DNA from: Sporolituus thermophilus DSM 23256
Lineage (GTDB): Bacteria > Bacillota > Negativicutes > Sporomusales > Thermosinaceae
NCBI RefSeq assembly: GCF_900102435.1
Contig: NZ_FNBU01000008.1
Span: forward strand, 1-56,000
Length of the DNA stretch: 56,000 nucleotides
Direction of reading: 5' to 3'
Shown piece by piece: positions 17,148 through 25,302 of the stretch. How positions within the stretch are numbered: position 1 is the stretch's first letter; the number at the start of each line of letters is the position of its first letter. Made by a program: the position numbers and the translations under genes. The notes below the pieces were generated by a model. The model had not been told where the DNA came from. It made no database searches and was given only the letters and a program-made list of their open reading frames with translations.

Positions 17148-17807
17148 ATGCGCGGGGTTTTCGATATTGTCGGGCCGGTCATGATTGGGCCTTCGAGTTC
17201 GCATACGGCCGGGGCGGCCCGGTTAGGCCGGATGGCGCTCCGCATTTTGGGCGAACCGCCGACGGAAGCGGTCATTGAGCTGCACGGATCGTTTGCCAAG
17301 ACTTACCGGGGCCACGGGACCGATAAGGCGCTGGTAGCCGGACTGCTCGGCATGGCCGCCGATGACGAGCGGCTGCGGGACGCGCTCACCATGGCGGCCG
17401 GACGCCTGAAAGTTACGTTCGTGACCAAAGATTTAGGCGACGTTCACCCTAATACGGCGGCCATCAACCTAAGCGGCGTATCGGGGCGTAAACTGCGGGT
17501 TGTCGGCGCTTCCGTCGGCGGCGGCAATATTGTGATCACCGAAATTGACGGCTATGCCGTGGAACTCACCGGCGAATATTACACGTTAATTACCGTACAC
17601 CGGGACAAACCGGGCGTGATTGCCCTCGTGACGCATGTGCTGGCGCAAGAAGGGGTTAATATCGCGTTTATGCGCGTTTCGCGGCAAGAGCGGGGGGCTC
17701 AGGCCCTCATGATTTTAGAAGCCGATCAACCTATTCCCGAGCACGCTCTCGCCGCCGTGCGGCATGTGCCGGCGGTACAAACAGCCATACTGGTGCCACC
17801 CGTATAA
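17148..17807 (+). CDS. sdaAB: L-serine dehydratase, iron-sulfur dependent, beta subunit
   Basis: The 219-residue subunit belongs to the two-part bacterial L-serine deaminase that makes pyruvate and ammonia. The N-terminal domain begins FDIVGPVMIGPSSSHTAGAARLG, the conserved substrate-domain signature. The C-terminal 75 residues form an ACT domain (YTLITVHRDKPGVIALVTHVLAQEGVNIAFM) that may bind a regulatory amino acid. The alpha subunit gene follows 12 bp downstream. It may connect with the glycine cleavage operon by one-carbon and serine metabolism. Confidence 0.93.
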   Translation: MRGVFDIVGPVMIGPSSSHTAGAARLGRMALRILGEPPTEAVIELHGSFAKTYRGHGTDKALVAGLLGMAADDERLRDALTMAAGRLKVTFVTKDLGDVHPNTAAINLSGVSGRKLRVVGASVGGGNIVITEIDGYAVELTGEYYTLITVHRDKPGVIALVTHVLAQEGVNIAFMRVSRQERGAQALMILEADQPIPEHALAAVRHVPAVQTAILVPPV

Positions 17808-17819
17808 GGAGGAGAGTAA

Positions 17820-18704
17820 ATGGGGCGATTTTCACGAATTGCCGAGCTTGTGGCGCTGGCTCAGCAGCAGCAAAGATCTGTCGGTTATATTGTCTGGCAG
17901 TACGAAACCGAGCGGAGCCAGCGGCCGGGACAGGAGATATGGGACCAAATGCGCCTCAATCTTGCCGTAATGCGTGAGGCCGTTCAGAGCGGCCTAGCCG
18001 GCCGGGAAAAGTCCTTTAGCGGGCTGGTCGGGGGCGATGCCGCGCGGATGAATGACCGGCTACAGGCCGGTTTACCGTTATGCGGCAGCGCCGTTTATAA
18101 GGCGGCCGCTTACGCGCTGGCGGTAAGCGAAGTTAACGCCGGCATGGGACGAATTGTGGCCTGCCCTACGGCCGGGTCCTGCGGCATTGTCCCCGGGGCA
18201 CTGCTGGCTATCGGCGAAGAATTAGGCTGTGATGATGAAACGCTGGTTCAGGCTCTGTTCACCACGGCAGGCATTGGGCTGGTAATTGCCGAAAACGCCT
18301 CCATCTCCGGGGCGAAAGGGGGCTGTCAGGCCGAATGTGGGGCTGCGGCCGCCATGGCGGCCGGCGCTATCGTCGAAATGGCCGGCGGTACGCCGCGGCA
18401 AGTCGGCCATGCCTTGGCACTGGCACTGAAAAATATGTTGGGCCTGGTATGCGACCCGGTGGCCGGTCTGGTGGAAGTACCGTGCGTTAAGCGTAACGCC
18501 TTCGGCGCCGTTCACGCCCTTGTTGCTGCCGACATGGCCCTGGCGGGCATCGAAAGCGTTATTCCGGCTGATGAAGTAATCGACGCGATGTACCAAATCG
18601 GTTTAGTCATGCCGAAAACGCTGCGGGAAACGTCGGAAGGCGGACTGGCCCGCACTCCTACCGCCGTAGCCATCGAAAAACGCCTATTTGGCGAAAACGA
18701 TTAA
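17820..18704 (+). CDS. sdaAA: L-serine dehydratase, iron-sulfur dependent, alpha subunit
   Basis: The 294-residue catalytic subunit holds the oxygen-sensitive 4Fe-4S cluster that activates serine directly. Candidate ligands and signature segments are CPTAGSCGIVPGALLA, GAKGGCQAECGAAAAMAAG and CDPVAGLVEVPCVKRNAFG. The split alpha/beta arrangement is typical of Firmicutes. It follows sdaAB by 12 bp with SD AAGGAGGAG. A Rho-independent terminator begins at its stop codon. Confidence 0.93.
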   Translation: MGRFSRIAELVALAQQQQRSVGYIVWQYETERSQRPGQEIWDQMRLNLAVMREAVQSGLAGREKSFSGLVGGDAARMNDRLQAGLPLCGSAVYKAAAYALAVSEVNAGMGRIVACPTAGSCGIVPGALLAIGEELGCDDETLVQALFTTAGIGLVIAENASISGAKGGCQAECGAAAAMAAGAIVEMAGGTPRQVGHALALALKNMLGLVCDPVAGLVEVPCVKRNAFGAVHALVAADMALAGIESVIPADEVIDAMYQIGLVMPKTLRETSEGGLARTPTAVAIEKRLFGEND

Positions 18705-18735
18705 GCTGCACCGCTTAGGTTGCGGCTTTTTTGTT
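18704..18735 (+). terminator. Rho-independent terminator after sdaAA
   Basis: AGCTGCACC pairs with GGTTGCGGCT (one bulged T, one G-U) around the loop GCTTA. It is followed by TTTTTTGTTATTT. Confidence 0.85.
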
Positions 18736-18838
18736 ATTTCCGGCAGTTACTGACATAGGGCGGATTTTGTTAAAAAAAACGATGGGAAAATGGGAAATGC
18801 TCCATGATGGGACGGAAGCTTTGCCATATTGCCCATGT

Positions 18839-18867
18839 TTGGTTTGGCGGCGAAAATATGCTAAAAT
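18839..18867 (+). promoter_or_regulatory. Candidate prfC promoter
   Basis: TAAAAT (18862-18867) is preceded by TGC, making an extended -10. TTGGTT (18839-18844) lies 17 bp upstream. The prfC start is 35 bp downstream with SD GGGAGG. Confidence 0.6.
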
Positions 18868-18901
18868 AGACAAGTTGATTTTAGTTTACGGGAGGTAGCC
18901 C

Positions 18902-20515
18902 ATGACGATAGATTTGGCTAAAGAAATTCAGCGCCGCCGTACCTTTGCGATTATTTCGCACCCGGACGCGGGGAAAACGACGCTTACGGAAAAACTGTTG
19001 CTCTATGGCGGAGCTATCCACCTGGCCGGTTCGGTTAAGGCGCGCAAAGCTCAGCGGCACGCCGTGTCGGACTGGATGGAAATCGAGAAGCAGCGCGGCA
19101 TTTCGGTAACGTCAAGCGTATTGCAGTTCGATTATAATGGCTATCGCATCAATATTTTGGATACCCCTGGCCATGAGGATTTTAGCGAAGACACTTACCG
19201 CACCCTTATGGCCGTAGACAGCGCCGTTATGCTTATTGACGCCGCGAAAGGGGTAGAGGCCCAGACCAAAAAACTGTTTAAAGTATGTAAACAACGCGGC
19301 ATTCCGATTTTCACCTTTGTTAATAAATTGGACAGGCATGGCAAAAGTGCGTTTGAGCTGATGGAAGAGATAGAAAAAGTGCTGGGGATCCAGGCCTATC
19401 CCATGAACTGGCCCATCGGCATTGATGGCGACTATCAGGGCGTTTATAACCGGCAACTGGCCCAAATTGAACTATTTCAAAACGACGGGTCCCATGGGCA
19501 GTGGGTAATGCCTTCGGTGGTCGGCAGTGTGGACGACCCGGCGTTTACCGAGATTATCGGCAAAGAGATACACCAAGCGCTTTGCGATGACATAGCCTTG
19601 CTCGATATGGCGGGCGAAGCGTTCGACATTAAACGGGTGCTTAGGGGTGAACTGACGCCCATGTTTTTTGGCAGTGCCATGACTAATTTCGGCGTACGGC
19701 CGTTTTTGGAAGAATTTTTGCGGCTTGCTCCGCCGCCGGCGCCGCGCCTTTCCTCGCTGGGCCCGGTTGAGCCGGACAGCGAGCTATTTTCCGCCTTTGT
19801 GTTTAAAATTCAGGCGAACATGAATCCGGCCCACCGGGACCGGTTGGCGTTTATCCGGATCTGTTCCGGCAAATTCATCCGGGGGATGTCGGTGTATCAT
19901 GCCCGGTCGGGCAAAACGCTGAAACTCACCCAGCCCCAGCAATTTTTGGCCCAGGACCGTTCCATAATCGAAGAAGCCTATCCGGGGGATATTGTCGGCC
20001 TGTTCGACCCGGGAGTCTTCAGCATTGGCGATACGCTTGTCGCCGAGGGCCATACGCTTGTGTTCGAGGACTTTCCCGTCTTTCCGCCCGAGCGGTTTGC
20101 CCGGGTGCAAGCCAAGGATACGATGAAACGCAAGCAGTTTGTCAAAGGCGTCACCCAATTGGCGCAGGAGGGGGCGGTCCAGGTATTCCGGCAGCTTGAC
20201 GCCGGGTTTGAATCCTTCATCATCGGCGCCGTGGGGCAACTGCAGTTTGAAGTACTGCAGTACCGGCTGAAACACGAGTATGGCGTCGAGCTAATACTCC
20301 AGCCGCTGCCGTATGAACTGGCACGGTGGCTGGAGGCGGAGGACGTAGACCTAAAAGCGCTGCGCGGCATGGATAGGAGCATGCTGGTTCAGGATGGGCG
20401 CGAGCGCCCGGTAGCGTTGTTTGCGAATGAATGGTCCCTCCGCTTTGTTGAGGAGCATAATCCCAAGGTGCGTTTTTTGCCTGCTCCGCCTGACGCGCCA
20501 ACGTCCGTCCGTTAG
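18902..20515 (+). CDS. prfC: Peptide chain release factor 3 (RF3)
   Basis: The 537-residue translational GTPase recycles RF1/RF2 from the ribosome after termination. G motifs are visible: G1 SHPDAGKTTLTEKL, G3 DTPGHEDFSEDTYR, G4 NKLDR. The elongation-factor-like domain II and RF3 C-terminal domain follow, and the length matches the family. It appears monocistronic with its own promoter. A 14-bp perfect palindrome lies just after its stop. Confidence 0.95.
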   Translation: MTIDLAKEIQRRRTFAIISHPDAGKTTLTEKLLLYGGAIHLAGSVKARKAQRHAVSDWMEIEKQRGISVTSSVLQFDYNGYRINILDTPGHEDFSEDTYRTLMAVDSAVMLIDAAKGVEAQTKKLFKVCKQRGIPIFTFVNKLDRHGKSAFELMEEIEKVLGIQAYPMNWPIGIDGDYQGVYNRQLAQIELFQNDGSHGQWVMPSVVGSVDDPAFTEIIGKEIHQALCDDIALLDMAGEAFDIKRVLRGELTPMFFGSAMTNFGVRPFLEEFLRLAPPPAPRLSSLGPVEPDSELFSAFVFKIQANMNPAHRDRLAFIRICSGKFIRGMSVYHARSGKTLKLTQPQQFLAQDRSIIEEAYPGDIVGLFDPGVFSIGDTLVAEGHTLVFEDFPVFPPERFARVQAKDTMKRKQFVKGVTQLAQEGAVQVFRQLDAGFESFIIGAVGQLQFEVLQYRLKHEYGVELILQPLPYELARWLEAEDVDLKALRGMDRSMLVQDGRERPVALFANEWSLRFVEEHNPKVRFLPAPPDAPTSVR

Positions 20516-20517
20516 GC

Positions 20518-20545
20518 GGGCGAACCGCGGTTCGGAGTGTTGCCC
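20518..20545. repeat. Perfect palindrome within a larger inverted repeat after prfC
   Basis: CGAACCGCGGTTCG (20521-20534) is a perfect 14-bp palindrome. The flanking GGGC (20518-20521) could also pair with GCCC (20542-20545). It lies in the 72 bp between prfC and the TSUP gene. It has no T-run, so it may be an operator or RNA hairpin and not a terminator. Confidence 0.5.
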
Positions 20546-20587
20546 TAATATTGCATAAGAGTTATGGCAGGAAAGGAAGAACAAGAC

Positions 20588-21352
20588 ATGGAAAATATCA
20601 GCCTGGAGATGGTGCTATTTTTGCTGGGCGCCGGTTTTACGGCGTCGTTTATCGATTCGGTTGTTGGCGGTGGTGGCCTTATTTCCCTGCCGGCGCTCCT
20701 TCTGACCGGTTTGCCGCCCAATATTGCCCTTGGTACCAATAAGTTGGCAAGTGTGATGTGCACCTTAACCAGTACAATTTCTTTCCTTAAATCGGGTAAA
20801 GTCAATATCGGGGCGGTGAAATACCTTTTTCCCCTCTCGTTCTGCGGCGCGGTAGCCGGCGTATACGTCGTCCGCCATATGCCGCCCCAATTTTTGCGCC
20901 CCTTGGTCGTTGTTATGCTCATTGTCGTAGCCATTTACGTCCTGGTCAAAAAAGATTGGGGAAAAGAGTCCACTTACCGCGGTCTCACGAAAAAGACCGG
21001 TCTGTTAAGCGCTTTGGCAGCCCTATTACTTGGCTTTTACGACGGTTTTTTCGGGCCTGGCACCGGTTCTTTCCTAATTTTCGCGTTTCTCCTGCTTGGG
21101 TTTGATTTTGTGGAGGCAGCCGGCAACGCCAAGGTGCTGAATTTCGCCAGCAACATTGCGGCGATCGTTACTTTTATGCTGCTTAAAGCGGTGAACTATC
21201 AATACGGACTGATTATGGGGGTTGGCATGATTGTCGGCGCGCTCGCCGGTTCACGTCTTGCTATCCGGCAGGGGGTAGCGTATGTTCGCCCCCTGTTCAT
21301 CTCTGTGACGGGGCTGTTAATTGGCAAGCAGCTTTGGGATTTAATTCATTAA
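20588..21352 (+). CDS. TSUP-family (TauE/SafE) sulfite or sulfonate-type membrane transporter
   Basis: The 254-residue protein has about eight membrane helices and the TSUP hallmarks. These are IDSVVGGGGLISLPALLLTGLPPNIALGTNK in the first half and the matching GFYDGFFGPGTGSFLIFAFLLL...NAKVLNFASN in the second. Family members move sulfite, sulfoacetate or related organosulfur anions. I start it at ATG 20588, about 9 bases after AGGAAAGGA, not at 20564 where that SD would lie inside the gene. A LysR regulator follows 52 bp downstream and is probably co-transcribed. Confidence 0.85.
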   Translation: MENISLEMVLFLLGAGFTASFIDSVVGGGGLISLPALLLTGLPPNIALGTNKLASVMCTLTSTISFLKSGKVNIGAVKYLFPLSFCGAVAGVYVVRHMPPQFLRPLVVVMLIVVAIYVLVKKDWGKESTYRGLTKKTGLLSALAALLLGFYDGFFGPGTGSFLIFAFLLLGFDFVEAAGNAKVLNFASNIAAIVTFMLLKAVNYQYGLIMGVGMIVGALAGSRLAIRQGVAYVRPLFISVTGLLIGKQLWDLIH

Positions 21353-21404
21353 AAATTTACTGCTCTGCGGGCAAAATCAAACAGGCAAGGAACCGGAGGA
21401 TGCC

Positions 21405-22304
21405 ATGTTAGACTTACAATTGCTGGTATTTAAAACGGTTGTGGAAAAAAACAGCATTTCGCTGGCGGCGCAGGACCTGCACATGACGCAGTCGGCCGTC
21501 AGTCAGCACATTCAAAATTTGGAAAATCATTTCGGTGTTAAGCTCTTTGATCGCTTGCACCGCCGAATTGCCATCACCGCGGCCGGTGAAACGCTCTATC
21601 CTTACGCGGTGGAACTTGATACGTTATACCAGCGGGCGCAGAAGGCCATCCAGACTTTAACCGATGATGTGAGCGGCCGGCTGTGGATTGGCGCCAGTCT
21701 GACGATTGGCGAGTACATTATGCCAAAAGTGTTGGTCATGTTCCGCCAGCTGTATCCGAATGTGGATATGACCATGGAAATTTACAATTCCGAGCAGATT
21801 ACCTCCATGGTCATAGATGGTGTTCTTGACGTTGGCTTCATTGAAGGACCGTATCAATTGTCCGGTAACATTTGCGCCGTGCCATGCGGTGGCGATGAAT
21901 TGGCGGTTATAGCGCCGCCCGGCCACCCCCTGGCATCCGGCGAGCCCTGTGAGCTTGGCGCGCTGCTCAGCCAGCGCTGGGTGATGCGGGAGCGGACTTC
22001 AGGTACGCGTCGCTTTTTTGAGCTGTTCGTCGAGAAGGCAGGTTATGCGCTCGACCGTCTCAACGTGGTCATGGAACTGGGCAGTACTCAGGCAATAAAG
22101 GAAGCGGTAAAAGCCGGCTTCGGAATTGCCGCTGTTTCCGTTCTGGCCGTGAGCGACGAAGTGGAGCGGGGCGAAATGCGGCCAATTATCCTGAAGGAAG
22201 GGCCTGTCCGCCGGGATTTTACCATGATTTACAACGCCGAAAAGTTCTGTACCCTGGCCGTGGAAAAGTTTCTCGCTTTTGCCCCGCAGCATTTTGGCCG
22301 ATAA
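21405..22304 (+). CDS. LysR-family transcriptional regulator (CysL/CbbR-like)
   Basis: The 299-residue protein has an N-terminal winged helix-turn-helix at about residues 3-62 (LAAQDLHMTQSAVSQHIQNLENHFGVKLFDR) and a two-lobed periplasmic-binding-like effector domain. The sequence GRLWIGASLTIGEYIMPKVLVMFRQLYP is like that of CysL regulators of sulfite metabolism, which fits the neighbouring TSUP transporter. Placement on the same strand as its presumed target is a little unusual for LysR genes, which are often divergent. SD GGAGGA precedes the ATG. Confidence 0.88.
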   Translation: MLDLQLLVFKTVVEKNSISLAAQDLHMTQSAVSQHIQNLENHFGVKLFDRLHRRIAITAAGETLYPYAVELDTLYQRAQKAIQTLTDDVSGRLWIGASLTIGEYIMPKVLVMFRQLYPNVDMTMEIYNSEQITSMVIDGVLDVGFIEGPYQLSGNICAVPCGGDELAVIAPPGHPLASGEPCELGALLSQRWVMRERTSGTRRFFELFVEKAGYALDRLNVVMELGSTQAIKEAVKAGFGIAAVSVLAVSDEVERGEMRPIILKEGPVRRDFTMIYNAEKFCTLAVEKFLAFAPQHFGR

Positions 22305-22310
22305 TAAAAC

Positions 22311-22352
22311 AAAAACCTCCCGCCGGTTTAGTCAGGCGGGAGGTTTTCGCAT
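22311..22352. terminator. Bidirectional terminator between lysR and the PP-loop gene
   Basis: ACCTCCCGCC (22315-22324) pairs with GGCGGGAGGT (22335-22344). TTTT follows on the plus strand, and TTTTTGTTTTATTAT on the minus strand. The TAA stop of the minus-strand gene (22330-22328) sits in the loop. Confidence 0.88.
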
Positions 22353-23128
22353 GGATGCCAAAAAGCATGGTGTTTTTGTTGCATGTCTTGGCGGGGAGGA
22401 GGCGCTGGCCATAGTTCAATGAGCGAGCCTTCCCGCATCGCCGCGGCCAAATGGGTGTAGATTAGTTTATTTTTCCGCTCTAAACCGCGAATTAGTTCTT
22501 TGATTTCCTGGCGCTTGGTCTTGCCGTTATACGGGCAGGGACTCGGGATAGGCGTAAAACCGTGGTATTGAATGGTGCGGCGCAGTTCTTTTTCCCGGAA
22601 ATAAATGAGAGGCCGGATGACGGTGAGTCCGGTGCGGTCTAGGTAGGTCTTAGGCAAGAAAGTTTTGATCTGCCCTGAATAGAGAATGCTCATAAGAAAA
22701 GTTTCGACGGCGTCATCGTGGTGGTGGGCATAAGCAATTTTGTTAAAGCCGTTTTCCTTGGCAAACCGGTTGATGGCGCCGCGCCGGAAAAAGGCGCAGC
22801 TATAGCAGGGGTCTTTGCCCGCATTGCGGGCGATGGCGCCGGCAATGTCGATTTTGAAGGTATGAAAAGGAACGCCCAGGTCGGCGCAGAACGCCGCCAG
22901 GCCGGTGGTGGCAAAATCGGTGGAAAACATGGGGTCAAGGGTGATAGCGGCAAGTTCAAATTTGCGGGGCGAATGGTCGCGCATGAGCGCCAGGGCGTAA
23001 GTAAGAAATACACTGTCTTTGCCGCCGGACAAACCGATAAGGATGCGGTCGCCGTCGCCAATCAGGTCAAATTCAATGACGGCTCGCCAGAGACGGCTAA
23101 AATATTGCTGTGGTAAATGTCGACGCAT
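22328..23128 (-). CDS. PP-loop ATPase of the TtcA/TilS-like tRNA-thiolation group
   Basis: The 266-residue N-type ATP pyrophosphatase has PP-loop LIGLSGGKDSVFL (about residues 30-42). It also has a CYSC pair and a PCPYNGKTKR segment, the Cys arrangement seen in TtcA-group enzymes that thiolate tRNA using an iron-sulfur cluster. The exact tRNA position is not determinable, and it is shorter than E. coli TtcA. I use ATG 23128, 5 bases after GAGGTG; the longer frame starts at a GTG that overlaps that SD. Confidence 0.78.
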   Translation of the reverse strand: MRRHLPQQYFSRLWRAVIEFDLIGDGDRILIGLSGGKDSVFLTYALALMRDHSPRKFELAAITLDPMFSTDFATTGLAAFCADLGVPFHTFKIDIAGAIARNAGKDPCYSCAFFRRGAINRFAKENGFNKIAYAHHHDDAVETFLMSILYSGQIKTFLPKTYLDRTGLTVIRPLIYFREKELRRTIQYHGFTPIPSPCPYNGKTKRQEIKELIRGLERKNKLIYTHLAAAMREGSLIELWPAPPPRQDMQQKHHAFWHPCENLPPD

Positions 23129-23197
23129 ACGGCACCTCACAGGAAAAAGTTACATAAAATATTATATAAGCTGTGAGAAATTTTGCCAGTGGCAAAA

Positions 23198-23971
23198 TTA
23201 GGTGGAAGCCTCCCGCGCCAAGATTTGGCCTTCCGCCAGCCAGTCCCAGTATTTTTTGGGGATAACCCGTTTTGCCAGGGCTATATTTTTACGGGTGGCA
23301 ATATATTGGGACTGGTAGTAGGTTTCCCAGGCCTGGGTGAACTCGTCGCCGGCAACATGCGCCAGATAATCGGCGACCGGCACGGTAAACAAGCGCCCGT
23401 TTTCCAGAGCGAGAGCGCGGCCGTCCAAGAGCAAAACCAATCGCTGCTTGGGGTAACGGTCGGCGAATTTGCGTAGGATTAGGTCGGCCGTGTCATGGAA
23501 TAGCTTGGGGCGAGCCACGAGAGCCCCGTCCGGGGCGGGCTGAAACCGAATAAACCCCAGCATCTTATGTACTTCCCGGGCGATAGCCCGGGCCCGGTTA
23601 ATAAATAGCCTGCTGACATCACTTACCCCGCACAGACAGTAAGCATGGCCGTAGCGGAGGGCTTGTTCGGCGGCGGCGAAAATAACGGCGGCGCGGTCAG
23701 GGGACGCGTAACGCAGATTGGCGGCAATCAGCCGGGCAAGGGTGCGGCCCGGTGAATCGAGTAGCCAGTTGGCGTCTAAGCCGCAGTTTTGCCGTAACTG
23801 CTTTACTAGGCAAGGGAGGGAGGTATGATCGGCATCCAGCTGGTCGGTATACATAAACAGACCAAGCGATTCGTGGTCTCCCTTAAAGCAAGGCAGGTCA
23901 TTATGGATTTGGGCCAATATCGCCGCTTTAAGTATCGACCCGGGGGTCGGCGAGCAGGAGATCACGATCAT
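23198..23971 (-). CDS. DUF4130 / TIGR03915-type putative DNA repair protein
   Basis: The roughly 257-residue protein belongs to a family I recognise by its pairing and by segments such as RFQPAPDGALVARPKLFHDTADLILRKFADRYP and YYQSQYIATRKN near the C-terminus. Family members nearly always sit next to a radical SAM protein of the TIGR03916 type, and some homologues are fused to a uracil-DNA glycosylase domain. This points to nucleic acid repair, with the activity unknown. No glycosylase fusion is present here. Its start overlaps the end of the radical SAM gene. ATG 23971 or GTG 23965 are the likely starts; a GTG at 24004 is also possible. Confidence 0.75.
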   Translation of the reverse strand: MIVISCSPTPGSILKAAILAQIHNDLPCFKGDHESLGLFMYTDQLDADHTSLPCLVKQLRQNCGLDANWLLDSPGRTLARLIAANLRYASPDRAAVIFAAAEQALRYGHAYCLCGVSDVSRLFINRARAIAREVHKMLGFIRFQPAPDGALVARPKLFHDTADLILRKFADRYPKQRLVLLLDGRALALENGRLFTVPVADYLAHVAGDEFTQAWETYYQSQYIATRKNIALAKRVIPKKYWDWLAEGQILAREAST

Positions 23972-25145
23972 CACCCCAGAGGCTGAGTTGTTGATAATGT
24001 TCACGTTTTGGCGATTGGAGCAGCCGGCGGTTGCCGTAAAATTTGCCGTTGACAGTGAGAAACGCTAAGGCCCGTTTGGTGACTACCCCGATATTTTTCA
24101 GCTGGGCCGGGTCGCTAAACCGGTAGGTGCGCCGTACTTGGACAATCTTGGCCGCTGACCGCGGACCGATACCAGGAACTTTAAGCAGTTCGCGGTAAGA
24201 AGCTTTGTTAATTTCCAGGGGAAAATGCTGGGGGTTGTGCAGCGCATAAGCAAGTTTCGGGTCGAGGGATAGATCCAGGTTGCCAGTCGCGTCAAAAACA
24301 ATATCGTCAATGGAAAAACCGTACAGGCGCAACAAAAAATCTGACTGATAAAGACGGTTTTCCCTAATTAGCGGCGTGGCCTTTACTGTGGCCAGCGGCG
24401 TGGCGGCGACAGGTTGAAACGCGCTAAAATAAGCGCGTTTTAACTCGTATTCCTGGTAAAGCCGGGTGACAGACAAGAGAATGTCCCGGTCGCTTTCACC
24501 GGCAGCGCCGACGATGTACTGGGTAGAATGGGTGGTATCCTGACGGTGCCGGAGGACGTCGCGGATGCTGGCCATGCCTGACAGCAGCTCGCCGGCAAAC
24601 TGTTTGGTGCGGCTCAGCCGGGCAAGGTGCGACGCAGTCGGTGCCTCCATATTGAGGGAAATACGGTTAGCCAGGGCGGCGGCTTTTTCAATCTCGGCCG
24701 GCGTGGCCCCAGGGATAATTTTTAAATGGATATAGCCGCCAAAGCGATAGCGATAGCGCAGGATTTCGGCAACCTTGATAATCTCTTCCATGGTGCGGGC
24801 AGTGGAATGCCAAACCCCTGAGCTCAGAAACAGACCCTCTACATAATTGCGGCGGTAGAACTCCATGAACAGCTTTGCCAGCTCGTCGGCGGCAAAGCGG
24901 GTGCGGGGCACGTCGCGGGCGGCGCGATTGGGACAGTAGGCGCAATCGCGTTCGCAGTAATTCGTCAGCAGAACTTTGAATAAAGATATACAGCGGCCGT
25001 CGGGAGTGAACGAATGACAGACGCCGGCCGGGCTGGTCCGGCCGATGGCCGGCCGCTGATGTTTGCCAGGACGGGCGGCCGTTGCGGCACACACGTCATA
25101 CTTGGCGCCTTCGCCCAGTAGTTTTAGCTTTTGCTCTATTTCCAT
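23928..25145 (-). CDS. Putative DNA modification/repair radical SAM protein (TIGR03916 type)
   Basis: The 405-residue protein has the radical SAM cluster motif C-E-R-D-C-A-Y-C (CxxxCxxC, about residue 70) after KVLLTNYCERDCAYCPNRA. A C-terminal helix-hairpin-helix (LLKVPGIGPRSAAKIVQVRR, about 310-330) is typical of DNA binding. With the DUF4130 partner it forms a conserved two-gene unit. The start is ATG 25145 with SD AGGTGGAG; the longer upstream frame runs through the riboswitch region and is not real. Its promoter carries LexA-like boxes, so SOS induction is possible. The reaction is unknown. Confidence 0.82.
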   Translation of the reverse strand: MEIEQKLKLLGEGAKYDVCAATAARPGKHQRPAIGRTSPAGVCHSFTPDGRCISLFKVLLTNYCERDCAYCPNRAARDVPRTRFAADELAKLFMEFYRRNYVEGLFLSSGVWHSTARTMEEIIKVAEILRYRYRFGGYIHLKIIPGATPAEIEKAAALANRISLNMEAPTASHLARLSRTKQFAGELLSGMASIRDVLRHRQDTTHSTQYIVGAAGESDRDILLSVTRLYQEYELKRAYFSAFQPVAATPLATVKATPLIRENRLYQSDFLLRLYGFSIDDIVFDATGNLDLSLDPKLAYALHNPQHFPLEINKASYRELLKVPGIGPRSAAKIVQVRRTYRFSDPAQLKNIGVVTKRALAFLTVNGKFYGNRRLLQSPKREHYQQLSLWGDDRDLLLADPRVDT

Positions 25146-25179
25146 GGCTCCACCTGCACACCCAAGTGTTACTGTATTT

Positions 25180-25208
25180 ATTATAAGAGAAAAACATATG
25201 TTTGACAA
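25180..25208 (-). promoter_or_regulatory. Near-consensus promoter of the radical SAM/DUF4130 pair
   Basis: On the minus strand, TTGTCA (25208-25203) and TATAAT (25185-25180) are exactly 17 bp apart and 35 bp upstream of the start codon. Two LexA-like boxes overlap the -35 and the spacer. Confidence 0.8.
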
Positions 25209-25218
25209 ACATTTGTTC
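25192..25218. promoter_or_regulatory. Two LexA/DinR-like operator boxes
   Basis: AAACATATGTTT (25192-25203) is a perfect palindrome. AAACATTTGTTC (25207-25218), read on the minus strand as GAACAAATGTTT, fits the Gram-positive LexA core GAAC-RNRY-GTTY at every position. The boxes are 15 bp apart centre to centre and cover the -35 of the radical SAM promoter. Taken together they also form one 12-bp inverted repeat with a single mismatch. Confidence 0.5.
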
Positions 25219-25302
25219 AGGATAAAAATATGGATAATAAACGCAATATTCAGGCAGGAAAAGGGCTCACGTGCAGAGAAACTATATGCAAAAGCATAAA
25301 GT

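Noticed and set aside
25202-25238. Plus-strand TTGACA (25202-25207) as the gcv promoter
   Set aside because: The better -10 (GATAAT, 25233-25238) is 25 bp away, and the 18-bp option (AAATAT) matches poorly; left uncalled.
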